Below are positions 62,373 through 64,000 of a stretch of 64,000 nucleotides of DNA, piece by piece (the stretch's first letter is position 1; every line of letters starts with the position of its first letter). The DNA is taken from NCBI RefSeq assembly GCF_037176765.1, contig NC_090022.1, forward strand, positions 61,025,209 through 61,089,208, given 5' to 3'. The DNA is from Anolis sagrei (Eukaryota; Chordata; Lepidosauria; Squamata; Anolidae). The notes under the pieces are model-generated. The model was not told the origin of the DNA. It saw only the letters and a program-made list of their open reading frames with translations, and searched no databases. The position numbers were made by a program, and so were the translations under genes.

Positions 62373-63689
62373 CTGTAAAAACACAGTTTGGAAATGAGGT
62401 GAGTCCTTCAATTCTTCTTGAATGAATGATCTTGTTTAAATGGTTAATCTCAGATATGGCAGAATCATTGAATCACTGGAATGTAACACCACCACCGCCA
62501 CCCTTCTAATATCACCTATGTAATACTAATACAATCTGTTTCCTGTGACATCGTACTGGGAATTCCCAAGGTCTCCAGTTTTGGCCCTTCCCTAGCAACC
62601 CTATTTGTCATGGTTCTTTGTTTTAAAATTATATTGTATGGATATGTTGTCCTTCAATAAAAGGTATTTCTATGAAGGCTAACAATAATAAATAGTTGCA
62701 TGGGAGGGCACCACCATGAAAACTTTGCAAACAGACTTTTATTGATCTTCAAGATATTTATAGGATTATCTCCAAAGACTGCCATAATTTTCATGACCTG
62801 GTAGTATCTTGTTTTCGTAGCTACAATTCATTTGATGTCCCACTAGTCCTGGAGACAACTCAGAAAGTTCTGATGCTTAGAATTGCATTTGCTGCCAAAT
62901 TACTGTCTGGAGATGGCTGGCTGGCTGGCTCGAACATGTTTCACCCAGGATCAAAATATCTTCAGGTAGCTTCCAGATTGCTTCCAGGCAGAATTCAAAG
63001 TTAAGCTTTTCAACTATCAAAGCTTTCAGGGCTTGGGGCCAAGGAACAGAAAAGACCTCTTTTGAACTGGCAATCTGAGATCTTTGATAGAAGTTCTACT
63101 CAGAAATTAGATGGGTAGTGACCAAAATGCAGGTTCCAATTTTTCCTAAGGTTCCAATTTTTGGAATCCCCTCCTATCAAATGTTTAGCACCTGTAAAGA
63201 TAGAATATTAACAGCATCTGAAAATAATGCATTACCTCAAGATTTTAATAGATGACTGAATACAGGCAATCATCAATTTACAAACAGCGAATGTACATAT
63301 GACTCTTAGCTACAAACAGAGTTGTAAAACAACAGGAAGTGAGAGAAAATCTACTCTTAGGAAGGGGAATTCACTGCTGTAAGAGTTATCATGGAGAAAA
63401 TGTGTCTCCACTTTATCACCAATCCTTGTTTCCATGACAACCCAAAATTTTCAAAATCCAATTATCACTAGGACAAGAAGTGAGGTGAAGTCTTCTGACA
63501 GCAAAACAAACAACCCAGGGTGTTTACCCTTTCCTATGTTATCCAAAATTTTAAAAATTGGCTGTAATTACACTTTAAAATGTACCTGTTCTGATTTACA
63601 TATAAATTCAACTTCATTACACTTAAGAACAAACTTACAGGCCTTATCTTGTTCATAACTTGGGGGCTGCCTGTACTCCCTTTAATTGC
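62373..63689. other. Upstream of the TMEM40 start exon
   Basis: No CpG island, promoter or 5' UTR exon was recognised on the minus strand. No repeat family was assigned. Confidence 0.45.
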
Positions 63690-63895
63690 CAGTGCAGTGT
63701 AGCGCTCAGAGTGCTGGACTAGGTCTCTAGTAGAAGAAGTTTTGAAACCTCTGAAACCTGCTTGGTGGTGTTGGGCAAGTCACTCTCTCAAACACAGGGG
63801 CAACCCCCCTCTGAACTAATATTGCCAAGAAAATCCATAAGTCAAAGGTCACCATAAATCAGAAGTGATCTGAAATCACACAGCAACAAAATTCC
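63690..63895 (+). mobile_element. Sauria SINE, diverged
   Basis: GCAGTGTAGCGCTCAGAGTG (A-box area), GGGCAAGTCACTCTCTCAAA, CCCCTCTGAACTAATATTGC and CACCATAAATCAGAAGTGAT follow the order of the Sauria SINE. More diverged than 60483-60690. Confidence 0.75.
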
Positions 63896-64000
63896 AGTAG
63901 ACTCTCAGTTAACTGACACCCATGTGGATTGGGAGATACTAGATAAGTTAAAGTGTAATTTCTTTGGGGTTTTTTTGTTGTTTTTGTTTTTTTGTTTGTT

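Noticed and set aside
1-64000. CRISPR arrays, bacterial operons, prophages, or a retroviral/LTR element
   Set aside because: No spaced direct-repeat arrays, ribosome-binding sites or LTR pairs were seen; splice structure and SINEs show vertebrate nuclear DNA.

Overview
The window is vertebrate nuclear DNA. It contains one complete 14-exon transketolase gene (TKT, plus strand, CDS 8337-47863, 627 codons before the stop) and the complete coding part of a second gene on the minus strand (TMEM40, CDS 62364 down to 51141, nine coding exons, 169 codons). The two genes converge tail to tail with about 2-3 kb between them. The repeats point to a squamate reptile, most likely an iguanian lizard of the Anolis/Sceloporus kind. 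They include Sauria and 5S-Sauria SINEs, a tRNA-derived SINE of the type common in Anolis, CR1, L2-like, BovB-like and L1-like LINE ends, and many short hAT-type palindromic MITEs. The species call is inference from repeat types recognised by eye; no database search was made.

Layout. 1-7000: no gene seen; LINE remnants, an 882-bp hAT element with an 8-bp target duplication, and palindromic MITEs. 7050-7965: a stretch of about 0.9 kb that is almost all purine on the plus strand and carries a higher-order period of about 104 bp. It ends just before the TKT CpG island (about 8040-8480) and exon 1. 8444-22151: TKT intron 1, full of nested MITEs and CR1. 22152-47863: TKT exons 2-14, with all splice phases consistent. 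48020-51140: intergenic DNA and the probable TMEM40 3' UTR. 51141-62364: TMEM40. 62373-64000: upstream of the TMEM40 start exon, where no 5' UTR exon was identified.

TKT is a thiamine-diphosphate enzyme of the cytosolic pentose phosphate pathway. The cofactor- and substrate-binding residues known from the human enzyme fall at identical residue numbers here. TMEM40 is a small two-pass membrane protein of poorly known function, recognised from its conserved C-terminal half. Nothing shows that the two genes act together; their adjacency looks positional.

I found no clearly new biological system. The observations most worth checking are the strand-asymmetric purine minisatellite at the TKT promoter, a family of 135-bp MITEs that seems to combine one core with two kinds of ends, foldback elements with 10-14-bp target duplications, two perfect short hairpins, candidate frame-shifting cassette exons in both genes, and a GC-AG intron in TMEM40 with a hAT insertion 28 bp from its donor.
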